Part shown: positions 17,539 to 25,608 of the stretch, piece by piece | Position numbering within the stretch: the stretch's first letter is position 1 | Layout: each line of letters opens with the position of its first letter | Assembly (NCBI RefSeq): GCF_011762045.1 | Contig: NZ_JAASQS010000005.1 | Span: 62,001-126,000 of the forward strand | Direction of reading: 5' to 3' | Origin: Rhizomicrobium electricum | Lineage (GTDB): Bacteria > Pseudomonadota > Alphaproteobacteria > Micropepsales > Micropepsaceae | Length of the DNA: 64,000 nucleotides | Notes under the pieces: generated by a model | Databases searched by the model: none | Seen by the model: only the letters and a program-made list of their open reading frames with translations | What the model was told of the DNA's origin: nothing | Translations under genes and position numbers: made by a program

Positions 17539-18021
17539 ATGGAAAAAGCCACGTTCGGCGCAGGGTGTTTTTGGGGTGTCGAATCCTTCTTCCGGGAGGT
17601 GCCGGGCGTCGTCGACGCGGTCTGCGGCTATGCCGGCGGCTGCATGAACAACCCCACCTACCAGGACGTTTGCAGCGACGAGACGGGGCACGCCGAAGTG
17701 GTGGAAGTCAGCTTCGACCCGGCCAAGGTTTCCTATGAGAAACTTGTGGACGTCTTCTTCCAGAACCACGACCCGACGACGTTAAATCGCCAGGGACCGG
17801 ACGAAGGCACACAGTACCGTTCGGTCATCTTTACCCATGGCGACGAGCAGGAACGCATCGCGCGCGCGAAAAAGGACTTCTACGACAAGTCGGGCAAGTT
17901 CAAGCGGCCGATCGTGACCACCATCGAGCCGGCGCCGACCTTCTGGCGCGCCGAGGACTATCACCAGCGTTACTTCGAGAAGAAGGGCCTGCCGAGCTGC
18001 CATGTTCCCAACTGGGAGTGA
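17539..18021 (+). CDS. msrA: Peptide methionine (S)-S-oxide reductase
   Basis: A 160-residue MsrA that repairs oxidised methionine. The catalytic motif GAGCFWGVESFF lies near the N-terminus, followed by GYAGGCMNNPTYQDVCS, GHAEVVEVSFDP and the fold-specific YRSVIF and EDYHQRYFEKK segments. Other cysteines that could resolve the disulfide are Cys after GYAGG and Cys in LPSCHVPNW. ATG 17539 is chosen because GGAGG lies 6-8 bases before it and the family starts here. Its stop lies 23 bases before the ggt start. Confidence 0.95.
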   Translation: MEKATFGAGCFWGVESFFREVPGVVDAVCGYAGGCMNNPTYQDVCSDETGHAEVVEVSFDPAKVSYEKLVDVFFQNHDPTTLNRQGPDEGTQYRSVIFTHGDEQERIARAKKDFYDKSGKFKRPIVTTIEPAPTFWRAEDYHQRYFEKKGLPSCHVPNWE

Positions 18022-18044
18022 TCGGCCGAACGGGGAGTAATTCC

Positions 18045-19823
18045 GTGCTGAAACGGGGGATGGCCGTCGCGCTGGCCGCGGCGGCGGTGATCGGGCTTGC
18101 ATTCGCAGAGACCGGCCGCGGCGACCGCTACGCCGGAGAGCCCTGGGCCGGCCGGGCGCCGGTTCTCGCCCAGCACGGCATCGCGGCGACCGAAAATCCG
18201 CTGGCGACGCAGATCGCACTCGACGTGCTGAAAAAGGGCGGCAGCGCCATCGACGCGGCGATCGCGGCCAACGCGGCGCTCGGGCTGATGCAGCCGGTGC
18301 TCGACGGCATCGGCGGCGATTGCTTCGTCATCGTCTGGGACCCCAAGACCAAGCAGCTTTACGGCTATAACGGCTCCGGCCGCTCGCCGCAGGGGCGCGA
18401 CCTGAAAAAGCTGAAGGCGGAAATCGCGGCGGCCTACAAGCGCGCGGGAATGCCGTATGCCGCGCACATTCCGCCAGTCGGCACCCTGCCCGTTTCGGTG
18501 CCCGGCACGGTGGATGCGTGGTTCTCCCTGCACGACCGCTTCGGCAAGCTGCCGATGACCGACGTGCTGGCGCCCGCGATCGGCTATGCCAAGGACGGCT
18601 TTCCGGTGGCGCAGCTCGCGGCGGCGTACTGGAAAGGCAATATGGCCTCGTTCGAAAAGCGGCGCGGCCTGCTCGAAGAATTCGACAACGCCAAACACAC
18701 TTATCTGATCGCGGATGCGAACGGCGGCCATGCCCCGGCGCAAGGCGAGATTTTCAAGAACCCCGATCTGGCGCGGACCTACGAGAAGATCGCCGCGGGC
18801 GGGCGCGATGCGTTCTACAAAGGCGAGATCGCGAAGACGATGGACGCCTATTTCCAGCGCATCGGCGGCGACCTGCGCTACGCCGATTTCGCCGGCCATC
18901 ACGGCGAATGGGTGACGCCGGTTTCGGTGAACTATCGTGGCTACGACGTCTACGAACTGCCGCCCAACGGCCAAGGCATGGCGGCGCTTCAAATGCTGCA
19001 GGTGCTGAAGGGCTACGACCTGCAAAAGAGCGGCTGGGGTACGCCGGAAACGCTGACGCTGCTCTTGGAATCCAAGCGGCTGGCGTTCGAGGATCTGGCC
19101 AAATGGTACGCCGATCCCAAGTTCGCCAAGGTACCGGTGAAGGGACTGCTGAGCGAAAAATATGCCGAAGCGCGGCGCAAGCTGATCGCGGCGGACAAAG
19201 CCAATCCGAACCTCGGCCCCGGCGATCCGCGGCTCTTCGACGGCGACACCACCTACCTCACCGTCGCCGACAAGGACGGCATGATGGTGTCGCTGATCCA
19301 GTCGAATTATCGCGGCATGGGCTCCGGCCTCGTCGCCGACGGGCTCGGCTTCATGTTCCAGGATCGCGGCGAATTGTTCAGCCTCGATCCCAAGGCGGCG
19401 AACGTCTACGCCCCCGGCAAACGGCCGTTCCACACCATCATCCCGGCGTTCGTGATGAAGGACGGCGCGCCGTTCCTGAGCTTCGGCCTGATGGGCGGCG
19501 ATATGCAGCCGCAAGGTCATGTGCAGGTGCTCACCAACATCATCGACTTCGGCATGAACGTGCAGGAAGCGGGCGACGCCGCGCGCTGGCGCCATTTCGG
19601 CACGGCCGAACCCACCGGCGAAAAATCCGAAGGCATCGGCACGGTGGAAGTGGAAAGCGGGTTCTCGCCCGCAACCATCGCGGAGCTGAAGAAGCGCGGC
19701 TACACGATCGCGCCCGGCAGCGGCGCTTTCGGCGGCTATCAGGCGATCCTGTGGGACGCCAAGAACCACGTCTATTGGGGCGCGTCGGAGATGCGCAAAG
19801 ACGGCGAAGCGGCGGGGTATTAA
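18045..19823 (+). CDS. Gamma-glutamyltransferase (periplasmic, YwrD/GGT family)
   Basis: A 592-residue Ntn hydrolase precursor that should cleave itself into two subunits. It has a signal peptide (LKRGMAVALAAAAVIGLAFA), the N-terminal ATENPLATQIALDVLKKGGSA block, and the autocatalytic Thr in GDTTYLTVADKDG at the subunit boundary. Downstream, LMGGDMQPQGHVQVL replaces the MTP/SS pattern of classical glutathione-degrading GGT and is closer to the YwrD and cephalosporin-acylase-like branch, so substrates other than glutathione are possible. GTG 18045 is preferred (GGGGAG nine bases upstream); a GTG at 18018 overlapping the msrA stop is the alternative. It probably forms a transcript with msrA. 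Confidence 0.9.
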   Translation: MLKRGMAVALAAAAVIGLAFAETGRGDRYAGEPWAGRAPVLAQHGIAATENPLATQIALDVLKKGGSAIDAAIAANAALGLMQPVLDGIGGDCFVIVWDPKTKQLYGYNGSGRSPQGRDLKKLKAEIAAAYKRAGMPYAAHIPPVGTLPVSVPGTVDAWFSLHDRFGKLPMTDVLAPAIGYAKDGFPVAQLAAAYWKGNMASFEKRRGLLEEFDNAKHTYLIADANGGHAPAQGEIFKNPDLARTYEKIAAGGRDAFYKGEIAKTMDAYFQRIGGDLRYADFAGHHGEWVTPVSVNYRGYDVYELPPNGQGMAALQMLQVLKGYDLQKSGWGTPETLTLLLESKRLAFEDLAKWYADPKFAKVPVKGLLSEKYAEARRKLIAADKANPNLGPGDPRLFDGDTTYLTVADKDGMMVSLIQSNYRGMGSGLVADGLGFMFQDRGELFSLDPKAANVYAPGKRPFHTIIPAFVMKDGAPFLSFGLMGGDMQPQGHVQVLTNIIDFGMNVQEAGDAARWRHFGTAEPTGEKSEGIGTVEVESGFSPATIAELKKRGYTIAPGSGAFGGYQAILWDAKNHVYWGASEMRKDGEAAGY

Positions 19824-19904
19824 GTAAGCTTTTCTCCCCATATTCGACTCGCCTAGACTGGTCTTTGCGGGAAGACACCGTCGTCATTCCGATGGGGGGG
19901 CACA

Positions 19905-21245
19905 TTGGCTTACGACACCGACGAAAAACTAAAGAGCTATCTCGACACAAACCAGTTGGCTCGAGAACGAATGTGTCTTGCGTTACTTGCTCTAGACAAA
20001 CGTTTTTCAAATGTACTGCCGCGACATCCAGCAGGCGGGCCGGACAATGGGAGAGACATAGAGGCTCGTTATCAGAATGAATTTGACGCATTTGCTGCAG
20101 TTGGTTTTGTTAATCAGGCAAATGACTCGCGAACACAGAAGACACGAATTCGAAATAAATTCGGCGATGACGTAAAGCGTGCGCTAGATCAATCCCCTCG
20201 CCCTAAGGTCTTTGTTTTCTTCACAAATGTGCGCTTCACTATCGGTGAAATTGAACAACTCACGCGATCTGGATTACACGCGGGGTTTGCAGTCGTCGAT
20301 ATATTTGATCGTGAGCGCATGAGAATCGTCTTAGACAATGCGGACGGTTTGGCTGCGCGGTTTCAATACTTAGGCATCCCTCTCTCCCAAGCGGAACAGG
20401 CAACATTTTTTGCAAGATGGGGCGACGGCATCCAGGGGCTTATTTCCGCGGGTTTTGGCAGACTTGAAACAGCAATAGCTCAAATTCTTTTTAGACACGA
20501 GGCTACTGATGACCTCGATTTATTTAGTGTCCGATGCGACCTAAACCGCTCTTACGATGCCACCGAAATTGGCCATTTTCGCCTGTTTTGCACGTTCGTG
20601 CGCCGAAATATTGTCAGAGGTATTTTTTGCATTCACTTTGGAGCATCGGATCGGACTAACAGGATGCGTCCAGATACAAAGCTGAACTATCTTCTCGATC
20701 CACCAGGAATCGGGTCCGGCCAATCCTTTGGCGAATGGATAGAAGTGTTGGAGGAGATCGATCAAGGCGCCGGAGACAGCAAGGCTGCTGCGGAAGCGGC
20801 ACCAAAAGAAGATAGCGAGTTCAAATGGAGGCTCCTCTCTTCTGGCGGAGGCATTGGCCAAGCCACTGTTTCCACGATCTTCATTAAGTACGACCGAGGG
20901 GGTATTTTCCAACTCCCACCAACCATTCGGATGCTTGATCTAGATGGTGGGTGGCTCATTTTTCATGCAAACAGAAGCCTCGCTGAGAAAATCGAGAGCA
21001 TTCAGATTTTCGCCAACGACTACAAAATTATGGACATTCAGCGGCGCGACTTCCTAATCGATAGCAGTGGGGAAACTCCCGACGTCCAGGTCCCGTTCAG
21101 CGAGCAAGAACTGAAGGACGAGTGGGTCGCAATTCGTCCTGCTAACGGTAATTCTACTTTCGTGATTTCGTTCGCAGCGGAGAGTCCTGTACGTCTCTTT
21201 AGCTCTCAGCAAGTTCCTCGGCCGAAATTTCCCGAAAAGAACTAG
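19905..21245 (+). CDS. Orphan protein with nuclease-like N-terminal region, foreign base composition
   Basis: A 446-residue soluble protein that I cannot assign to a family. Residues 41-54 (HPAGGPDNGRDIEA), a hydrophobic strand VGFVNQAN at 67-73, and VFVFFTNVRFT at 102-112 recall the order of the PD-(D/E)xK nuclease core in Mrr-like and defence-protein N-termini, but the usual catalytic E-x-K is not clear, so it may be inactive or a different fold. The C-terminal 150 residues look beta-rich. The start is TTG 19905 behind a strong G-rich site. The gene is visibly AT-richer than both neighbours, has no partner genes on its strand, and sits between ggt and the ctaG-like gene. Acquisition by transfer is likely. 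Confidence 0.65.
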   Translation: MAYDTDEKLKSYLDTNQLARERMCLALLALDKRFSNVLPRHPAGGPDNGRDIEARYQNEFDAFAAVGFVNQANDSRTQKTRIRNKFGDDVKRALDQSPRPKVFVFFTNVRFTIGEIEQLTRSGLHAGFAVVDIFDRERMRIVLDNADGLAARFQYLGIPLSQAEQATFFARWGDGIQGLISAGFGRLETAIAQILFRHEATDDLDLFSVRCDLNRSYDATEIGHFRLFCTFVRRNIVRGIFCIHFGASDRTNRMRPDTKLNYLLDPPGIGSGQSFGEWIEVLEEIDQGAGDSKAAAEAAPKEDSEFKWRLLSSGGGIGQATVSTIFIKYDRGGIFQLPPTIRMLDLDGGWLIFHANRSLAEKIESIQIFANDYKIMDIQRRDFLIDSSGETPDVQVPFSEQELKDEWVAIRPANGNSTFVISFAAESPVRLFSSQQVPRPKFPEKN

Positions 21246-21276
21246 GCCAGTAGATGTAGTCTTTAGTCTATGGCTG

Positions 21277-22194
21277 TCATTTTGTTTCCTCATTTTTCCG
21301 CATCACCACCAGCACCACGATCATGGCGAAGAAGCTCATCATGGTGCCGGGGAGCCAGATGATGAGGCCGCCGTAATGCTGGTCGTTCAACGGCGTCATG
21401 TCGAAGACGCGGCCGCAGATGTTGTAGACGGGGTAATAGTCCCGCTCCGACAGCGACAGCACGGCGCCGAGCACCATCTGCGGCAGTTCGATGATAAGGA
21501 TGGCGAGCGCGCGCCATAACGTCGAAAGCCGCGCAGGCGGTGCGGGGCGCGGATCGACGATCAGGCTCCAGAACATGATGCCGTTGATCGTCATGGTCCA
21601 GTTCATCACGTCGTATAGTGTGCGGTCGAGCATCACGCGAGTGTGCAGTTCGGGGATCAGCCAGAAATACAACAGGCCGACGAACAGCACCGGCGCCACC
21701 GCCTTGTGCTGCAACAGGTCGAGCGTGCGGCGCACCGGCTTCGCGTCGAGCATGGGACGGAGGAACGCGGGCATGCCGGCGCGCAGGACGGGACCGCTCA
21801 TGCCGAACGCGATCAGCATGCCGCCGGTGTGATGCAGCCAGAAATGCGCCCAGCGGTGGACGAAGAACATATGCTGGGCGAGATAGTCGATATGGGTCTG
21901 CAAGACGACGTAGTTGCCGATTATGCCGATGAGAAACAGCGCGTTGCGCCAGGTCGCCGGGCATTCCGCTGGGGAAACCCGCTTAAGGCCGCGGAAGAAC
22001 CAGGCGAGCGTCAGCGCCGTGGCGAGATAGACCGGCCAGGAAAATTCCCACGGGAAGAAGGACGGCAGATCGGCCGGAAACCGCGTGCAAACCACGTCGA
22101 GCGCCGCCCCGACGACCAGCAGCGCGACATAGGAGAGCCACCCTACTCTGTCATCCCCGGCCGACACCTCGAAGTTTGTGGAAGATGCGTGCAA
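21277..22194 (-). CDS. CtaG-like membrane protein (caa3-type cytochrome oxidase assembly family)
   Basis: An integral membrane protein of about 305 residues with seven or more helices and the family segment HMFFVHRWAHFWLHHTGGMLIAFGMSGPV, matching the caa3_CtaG family implicated in copper delivery to heme-copper oxidases. The nearby Sco gene, divergently oriented, supports this. The start is uncertain: TTG 22194 has AAGGAG eight bases upstream, GTG 22167 lacks a ribosome site, and the frame stays open to 22386 through a repeat element with no family similarity. The 5-prime region includes a repeat fragment (GTCATCCCCGGCC). Confidence 0.75.
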   Translation of the reverse strand: MHASSTNFEVSAGDDRVGWLSYVALLVVGAALDVVCTRFPADLPSFFPWEFSWPVYLATALTLAWFFRGLKRVSPAECPATWRNALFLIGIIGNYVVLQTHIDYLAQHMFFVHRWAHFWLHHTGGMLIAFGMSGPVLRAGMPAFLRPMLDAKPVRRTLDLLQHKAVAPVLFVGLLYFWLIPELHTRVMLDRTLYDVMNWTMTINGIMFWSLIVDPRPAPPARLSTLWRALAILIIELPQMVLGAVLSLSERDYYPVYNICGRVFDMTPLNDQHYGGLIIWLPGTMMSFFAMIVVLVVMRKNEETK

Positions 22195-22254
22195 CAGGCT
22201 CTCCTTAGAGCGCGACGCTATCAGCCCTCCCGGACAAAACAAGTGAGCCGATCC

Positions 22255-22434
22255 TTTCTGCCCCCGCGGGCGCGACCGTCTCGACACTGGCACGCAGACC
22301 GTGGGGGAAGTGGCGCGAAGCGCCGTAGGGGGCTTATTGGCAAAAGTGCTGGAGCCCCCTTTCCGGCTTCGCCGGACTTCCCCCACGCTCTACATGCCAA
22401 GCGGAGAAACCGCCTCGCGCGCGGGGGCAGAAAA
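22255..22434. repeat. Long inverted repeat, type 2 full-length relative
   Basis: Ends TTTCTGCCCCCGCGGGCGCG at 22255-22274 and CGCGCGCGGGGGCAGAAAA at 22416-22434 are near-perfect complements, and inner arms ACCGTGGGGGAAGTG and CACTTCCCCC-like runs repeat the layout of 13052-13172. The element fills the divergent spacer between the ctaG-like gene and the sco gene, ending 28 bp before the sco start. Its right-end stretch GCCTCGCGCGCGGGGGCAGA recurs identically at 37161-37180. Confidence 0.75.
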
Positions 22435-22462
22435 CGAGGCACGAACGTGCTAAACGGGTTCC

Positions 22463-23038
22463 ATGCGCATCCTGCTTCGATTCACCGTTCTTGCCGCCCT
22501 CCTCTGCCTCGCGGGTTGCGGGCCGGAAAAGCCTTGGCATTCGACCGACATCACCGGCGGGATGCCGGATCTGTCGTTCCGCATGGTGCGCGCCAGCGAT
22601 GGGCTGAAGGTCTCGCAAGACGATTATCGCGGCCGCGTCGTGCTGCTCTATTTCGGCTATACCCACTGCCCCGACATCTGCCCGACGACGCTGGCGAACA
22701 TCTCGGACGTGCTGAAGCGGCTGGGACGCGATGCGGAGAAAGTGCGCGTGCTGTTCGTCTCGGTCGATCCCGATCGCGATACGCTAGACGTGCTGAAGCA
22801 GTATGCCGAGGCGTTCGGGCAGCAAGTGGATGGCCTGCGCGGCTCCGACAACGCCATCGCCGATCTGGCGCGGCGCTACCGCGTCGCCTACACGGTGAAG
22901 AAAACGCCGGATTACGTGGTGACGCATACCAGTGCGGTGTTCGTGTTCGACGCCAAAGGCCGCGCCCGGCTGGTCACGACCGATACCAACGACACGGCGG
23001 GACTGACGGACGACGTGCGCCGCCTCGCTACCGAATAG
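22463..23038 (+). CDS. SCO1/SenC family copper chaperone lipoprotein
   Basis: A 191-residue lipoprotein with the lipobox LAGC after a short hydrophobic stretch, so it is anchored at the membrane facing the periplasm. The thioredoxin-like domain has the copper-binding CxxxC in THCPDICPTTLANIS and a later conserved His in VVTHTSAVFVFD. Sco proteins deliver copper and reduce cysteines of cytochrome c oxidase CuA. Divergence from a CtaG-like gene supports a shared role in oxidase assembly. Its stop lies one base before that of the convergent DMT transporter gene. Confidence 0.92.
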   Translation: MRILLRFTVLAALLCLAGCGPEKPWHSTDITGGMPDLSFRMVRASDGLKVSQDDYRGRVVLLYFGYTHCPDICPTTLANISDVLKRLGRDAEKVRVLFVSVDPDRDTLDVLKQYAEAFGQQVDGLRGSDNAIADLARRYRVAYTVKKTPDYVVTHTSAVFVFDAKGRARLVTTDTNDTAGLTDDVRRLATE

Positions 23039-23039
23039 A

Positions 23040-24026
23040 TTATTCGGCGGCCGCTTTGGTGGTGGCTTCGGGGCGTTTGATGGCGAGATAGGTCGCGGTC
23101 AGCATGATGAGCATGCCGATCCCCTCCACCACGCCGAAACGCTCGTCGAATACCAGCCAGCCGAGAAAGACGGCGATGCCGGGCGAAACGAAGGCATACG
23201 ATCCGGCGCGGGACGGCCCCCATTCGCGCACCAGGACCAGGAAGATGGTTGCCGCGATCACGGTGCCGAGCAGGAACAGATAGGCCCACGACAGCCAGAT
23301 CGCCCAGCTCCAATGCTGCACCTGCAGTTCCTCATGCGCCCGCGGTTCGAACGCCAGCGACAGCACGAGAAGAAGAATGCCGCCCGCGAGATTGGAGACA
23401 CCGGCGACGAGCGTGCTCGAATAGGTTCGCAGCAACGGCCGCGCCAGCACCGATCCCCAGCAATAGGTCGCGACGCTCAGGATGACGACCAGCGCGGCGC
23501 CGAACTCGGTCATGTTCGAACCGACGTGCAGCGACGGCAGGAACAGGAACAAGAGACCGACAATGCCGAGCGCGATGGCCATCGCCTGGCGCCAGTGAAA
23601 GGCCTCCTCGCCCGCGATCACGGCGAAGGCGAGCAGGAACACCGGCACCACGGTGAAATCGACCACCGCCGCGAAGCCGGTGCGGATGAACTGCATCGCC
23701 CAGAACATCAAGGCGTAGCTGATCGTGGTGGTGAGAAGGCCGACCACGCCCAGACGCAGCCAATCCTTGCGGGCAATGCGTGTGTTGCCCTTCGCCGCGG
23801 CGATGACGAGCAGCAGCAATCCGGCCGGCACGAAGCGGATGCCCGCGAGCAGCACCGGCGGAACCGCGGACAGCGCCAGCTTGGCCGGTATCCAGGTCGA
23901 GCCCCAGATGAAGCACAGCACCAGAAAATAGACGAACCTGCGCGACACGAGAGGCGCCCCAACGATTTCGTCACCGATACTGACGGAAACGCGGGCGCCA
24001 AACGTGGCAGACAGCCCCGCTTTCAT
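23040..24026 (-). CDS. EamA/DMT family transporter
   Basis: An inner-membrane protein of about 328 residues with ten helices in two EamA repeats (first: YFLVLCFIWGSTWIPAKLAL; second: around GTVIAATIFLVLVREWGPSRAGSYAFVSPGIAVFLG). The Rht/EamA group exports amino acids and other metabolites; the substrate is not readable. ATG 24026 is given; GTG 23948, just before the first helix (VSRRFVYFLVL), is an equally good start. It stands alone between sco and a hairpin cluster after lpd. Confidence 0.85.
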   Translation of the reverse strand: MKAGLSATFGARVSVSIGDEIVGAPLVSRRFVYFLVLCFIWGSTWIPAKLALSAVPPVLLAGIRFVPAGLLLLVIAAAKGNTRIARKDWLRLGVVGLLTTTISYALMFWAMQFIRTGFAAVVDFTVVPVFLLAFAVIAGEEAFHWRQAMAIALGIVGLLFLFLPSLHVGSNMTEFGAALVVILSVATYCWGSVLARPLLRTYSSTLVAGVSNLAGGILLLVLSLAFEPRAHEELQVQHWSWAIWLSWAYLFLLGTVIAATIFLVLVREWGPSRAGSYAFVSPGIAVFLGWLVFDERFGVVEGIGMLIMLTATYLAIKRPEATTKAAAE

Positions 24027-24103
24027 GCGGCGCAACCGCACAGCGGGACACACAAACGCGTGAAGTTAGGGGGCAAGCCATCAGGCAAGATCGCCCCCCA
24101 CCC

Positions 24104-24186
24104 GGAAAATCGCTCGCCGCGCATCAAGACATGCCGTGACCGGCCGTTTTACTCGCGATTTTCCGACCTCCCCACAAGGGGGAGGT
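24104..24186. repeat. Nested hairpins downstream of lpd
   Basis: A 10 bp pair, GGAAAATCGC at 24104-24113 with GCGATTTTCC at 24155-24164, is followed by a tight hairpin ACCTCCCC-acaa-GGGGGAGGT at 24166-24186, ten bases after the end of the lpd coding region. No T run follows on the minus strand, so it is not a classical intrinsic terminator. It could still end or protect the long pdh-lpd transcript, or be another interspersed repeat. Confidence 0.5.
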
Positions 24187-24195
24187 AAAGTCCCA

Positions 24196-25593
24196 TCAAA
24201 TATGCAGCGCCTTGGCGTCCGCATCGAGCACGGCTTCGTGCATCATTTCGGACAGCGTCGGATGCGGGAAGATGACCGTCGACAAATCGGCTTCGGTCGC
24301 TTCCAGCGTCTTGGCGATGCCGTAGCCCTGGATCAGTTCGGTCACTTCGGCGCCGACCATATGCGCGCCGAGCAGCTCGCCGGTTTCGGCATCGAACACC
24401 GTCTTGATCATGCCTTCGGGCTCGCCGAGCGCAATCGCCTTGCCGTTGCCGACGAACGGGAAATGGCCGACCTTGATTTTGCGGCCGGTCGCTTTCGCCT
24501 TGGCTTCGGTCATGCCGACCGAGGCGACCTGCGGATTGCAGTAGGTACAGCCGGGCACGCGCGAAGCGTCGAGCGGATGGACGCCCTTCACGCCGGCGAT
24601 CTTCTCGGCGACGATGACGCCCTCGTGCATCGCCTTGTGCGCCAGCCACGGCGGGCCGACGAGATCGCCGATCGCCCACACGCCGGGAACGCCGGTCTCG
24701 CCCCACTGATTGATTACGACATGGGTGCGGTCGACCTTGATGCCCGCTTCTTCCAGGCCGATATTTTCGACATTGCCGACGATGCCCACCGCGAGAATGA
24801 CGCGGTCGGCGGTGACGGTTTCGGTCTTGCCGTCCTTCGCCTTCAGCGTGGCGGTGACGGAATTCTCGTTCTTCACCAGCTTGTCGACCGTGGTGGCGAC
24901 CTTGATCTTCATGCCCTGCTTGACGAACGCCTTGTGCGCGAAGGCGGAGATTTCCTCGTCTTCCACCGGCAGCACGCGATCGAGAACTTCCACCACCGTC
25001 ACGTCGGAGCCGAGGGTGCGGAAGAAGCTCGCGAACTCGATGCCGATGGCGCCGGAACCGACCACCAGCAGCGACTTCGGCATCATGTTGGGGACCAACG
25101 CTTCCTTCGAAGTCCAGATCAGCTTGCCGTCGGGCTCGAGACCGGGCAGCACGCGCGGACGCGCGCCGGTGGCGAGCACGATGTTCTTGGCCTGCACCTC
25201 TTCGGTCTTGCCGTCCTTGGTGACGGCGAGCTTGCCTTTGCCCGCGAGCTTGGCGGCACCGGCAATCACCGTGATCTTGTGCTTCTTCATCAGGAAGCCG
25301 ACGCCGTTCGACAGCCGCTCGGCCACTTTGCGCGAGCGCTTGACGATGACGTCGAGGTCGAAGCGGATGTTGTCGGCGGCGAAGCCGAATTCGGCGGCGC
25401 GGTGCATCAGATGGAAGACCTCGGCCGAACGCAGCAGCGCCTTGGTCGGAATGCAGCCCCAGTTGAGGCAGATGCCGCCGAGGCGGTCGCGTTCGACCAC
25501 GGCCGTCTTGAGCCCCAACTGCGCCGCGCGGATCGCGCACACATAACCGCCGGGACCACCGCCAACGACGACGACATCATAGATTTCGGCCAT
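24196..25593 (-). CDS. lpdA: Dihydrolipoyl dehydrogenase (E3)
   Basis: A 465-residue flavoprotein that reoxidises lipoyl groups of 2-oxo acid dehydrogenases and makes NADH. The FAD site VVVGGGPGGYVCAIRAAQLG and the redox pair in GGICLNWGCIPTKALL are at the N-terminus, the NAD-binding GSGAIGIEFASFF is central, and the catalytic His-Glu pair is in IFPHPTLSEMMHEAVL near the C-terminus. It is the last gene of the pdh operon, 15 bp after a DUF3667 gene. Confidence 0.96.
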   Translation of the reverse strand: MAEIYDVVVVGGGPGGYVCAIRAAQLGLKTAVVERDRLGGICLNWGCIPTKALLRSAEVFHLMHRAAEFGFAADNIRFDLDVIVKRSRKVAERLSNGVGFLMKKHKITVIAGAAKLAGKGKLAVTKDGKTEEVQAKNIVLATGARPRVLPGLEPDGKLIWTSKEALVPNMMPKSLLVVGSGAIGIEFASFFRTLGSDVTVVEVLDRVLPVEDEEISAFAHKAFVKQGMKIKVATTVDKLVKNENSVTATLKAKDGKTETVTADRVILAVGIVGNVENIGLEEAGIKVDRTHVVINQWGETGVPGVWAIGDLVGPPWLAHKAMHEGVIVAEKIAGVKGVHPLDASRVPGCTYCNPQVASVGMTEAKAKATGRKIKVGHFPFVGNGKAIALGEPEGMIKTVFDAETGELLGAHMVGAEVTELIQGYGIAKTLEATEADLSTVIFPHPTLSEMMHEAVLDADAKALHI

Positions 25594-25608
25594 TTGACTC
25601 TCCGATAT

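Noticed and set aside
17970..19841. A 623-codon minus-strand frame opposite the gamma-glutamyltransferase gene
   Set aside because: It is rich in Arg, His and Ala with no domain, the usual shadow of a GC-rich gene.
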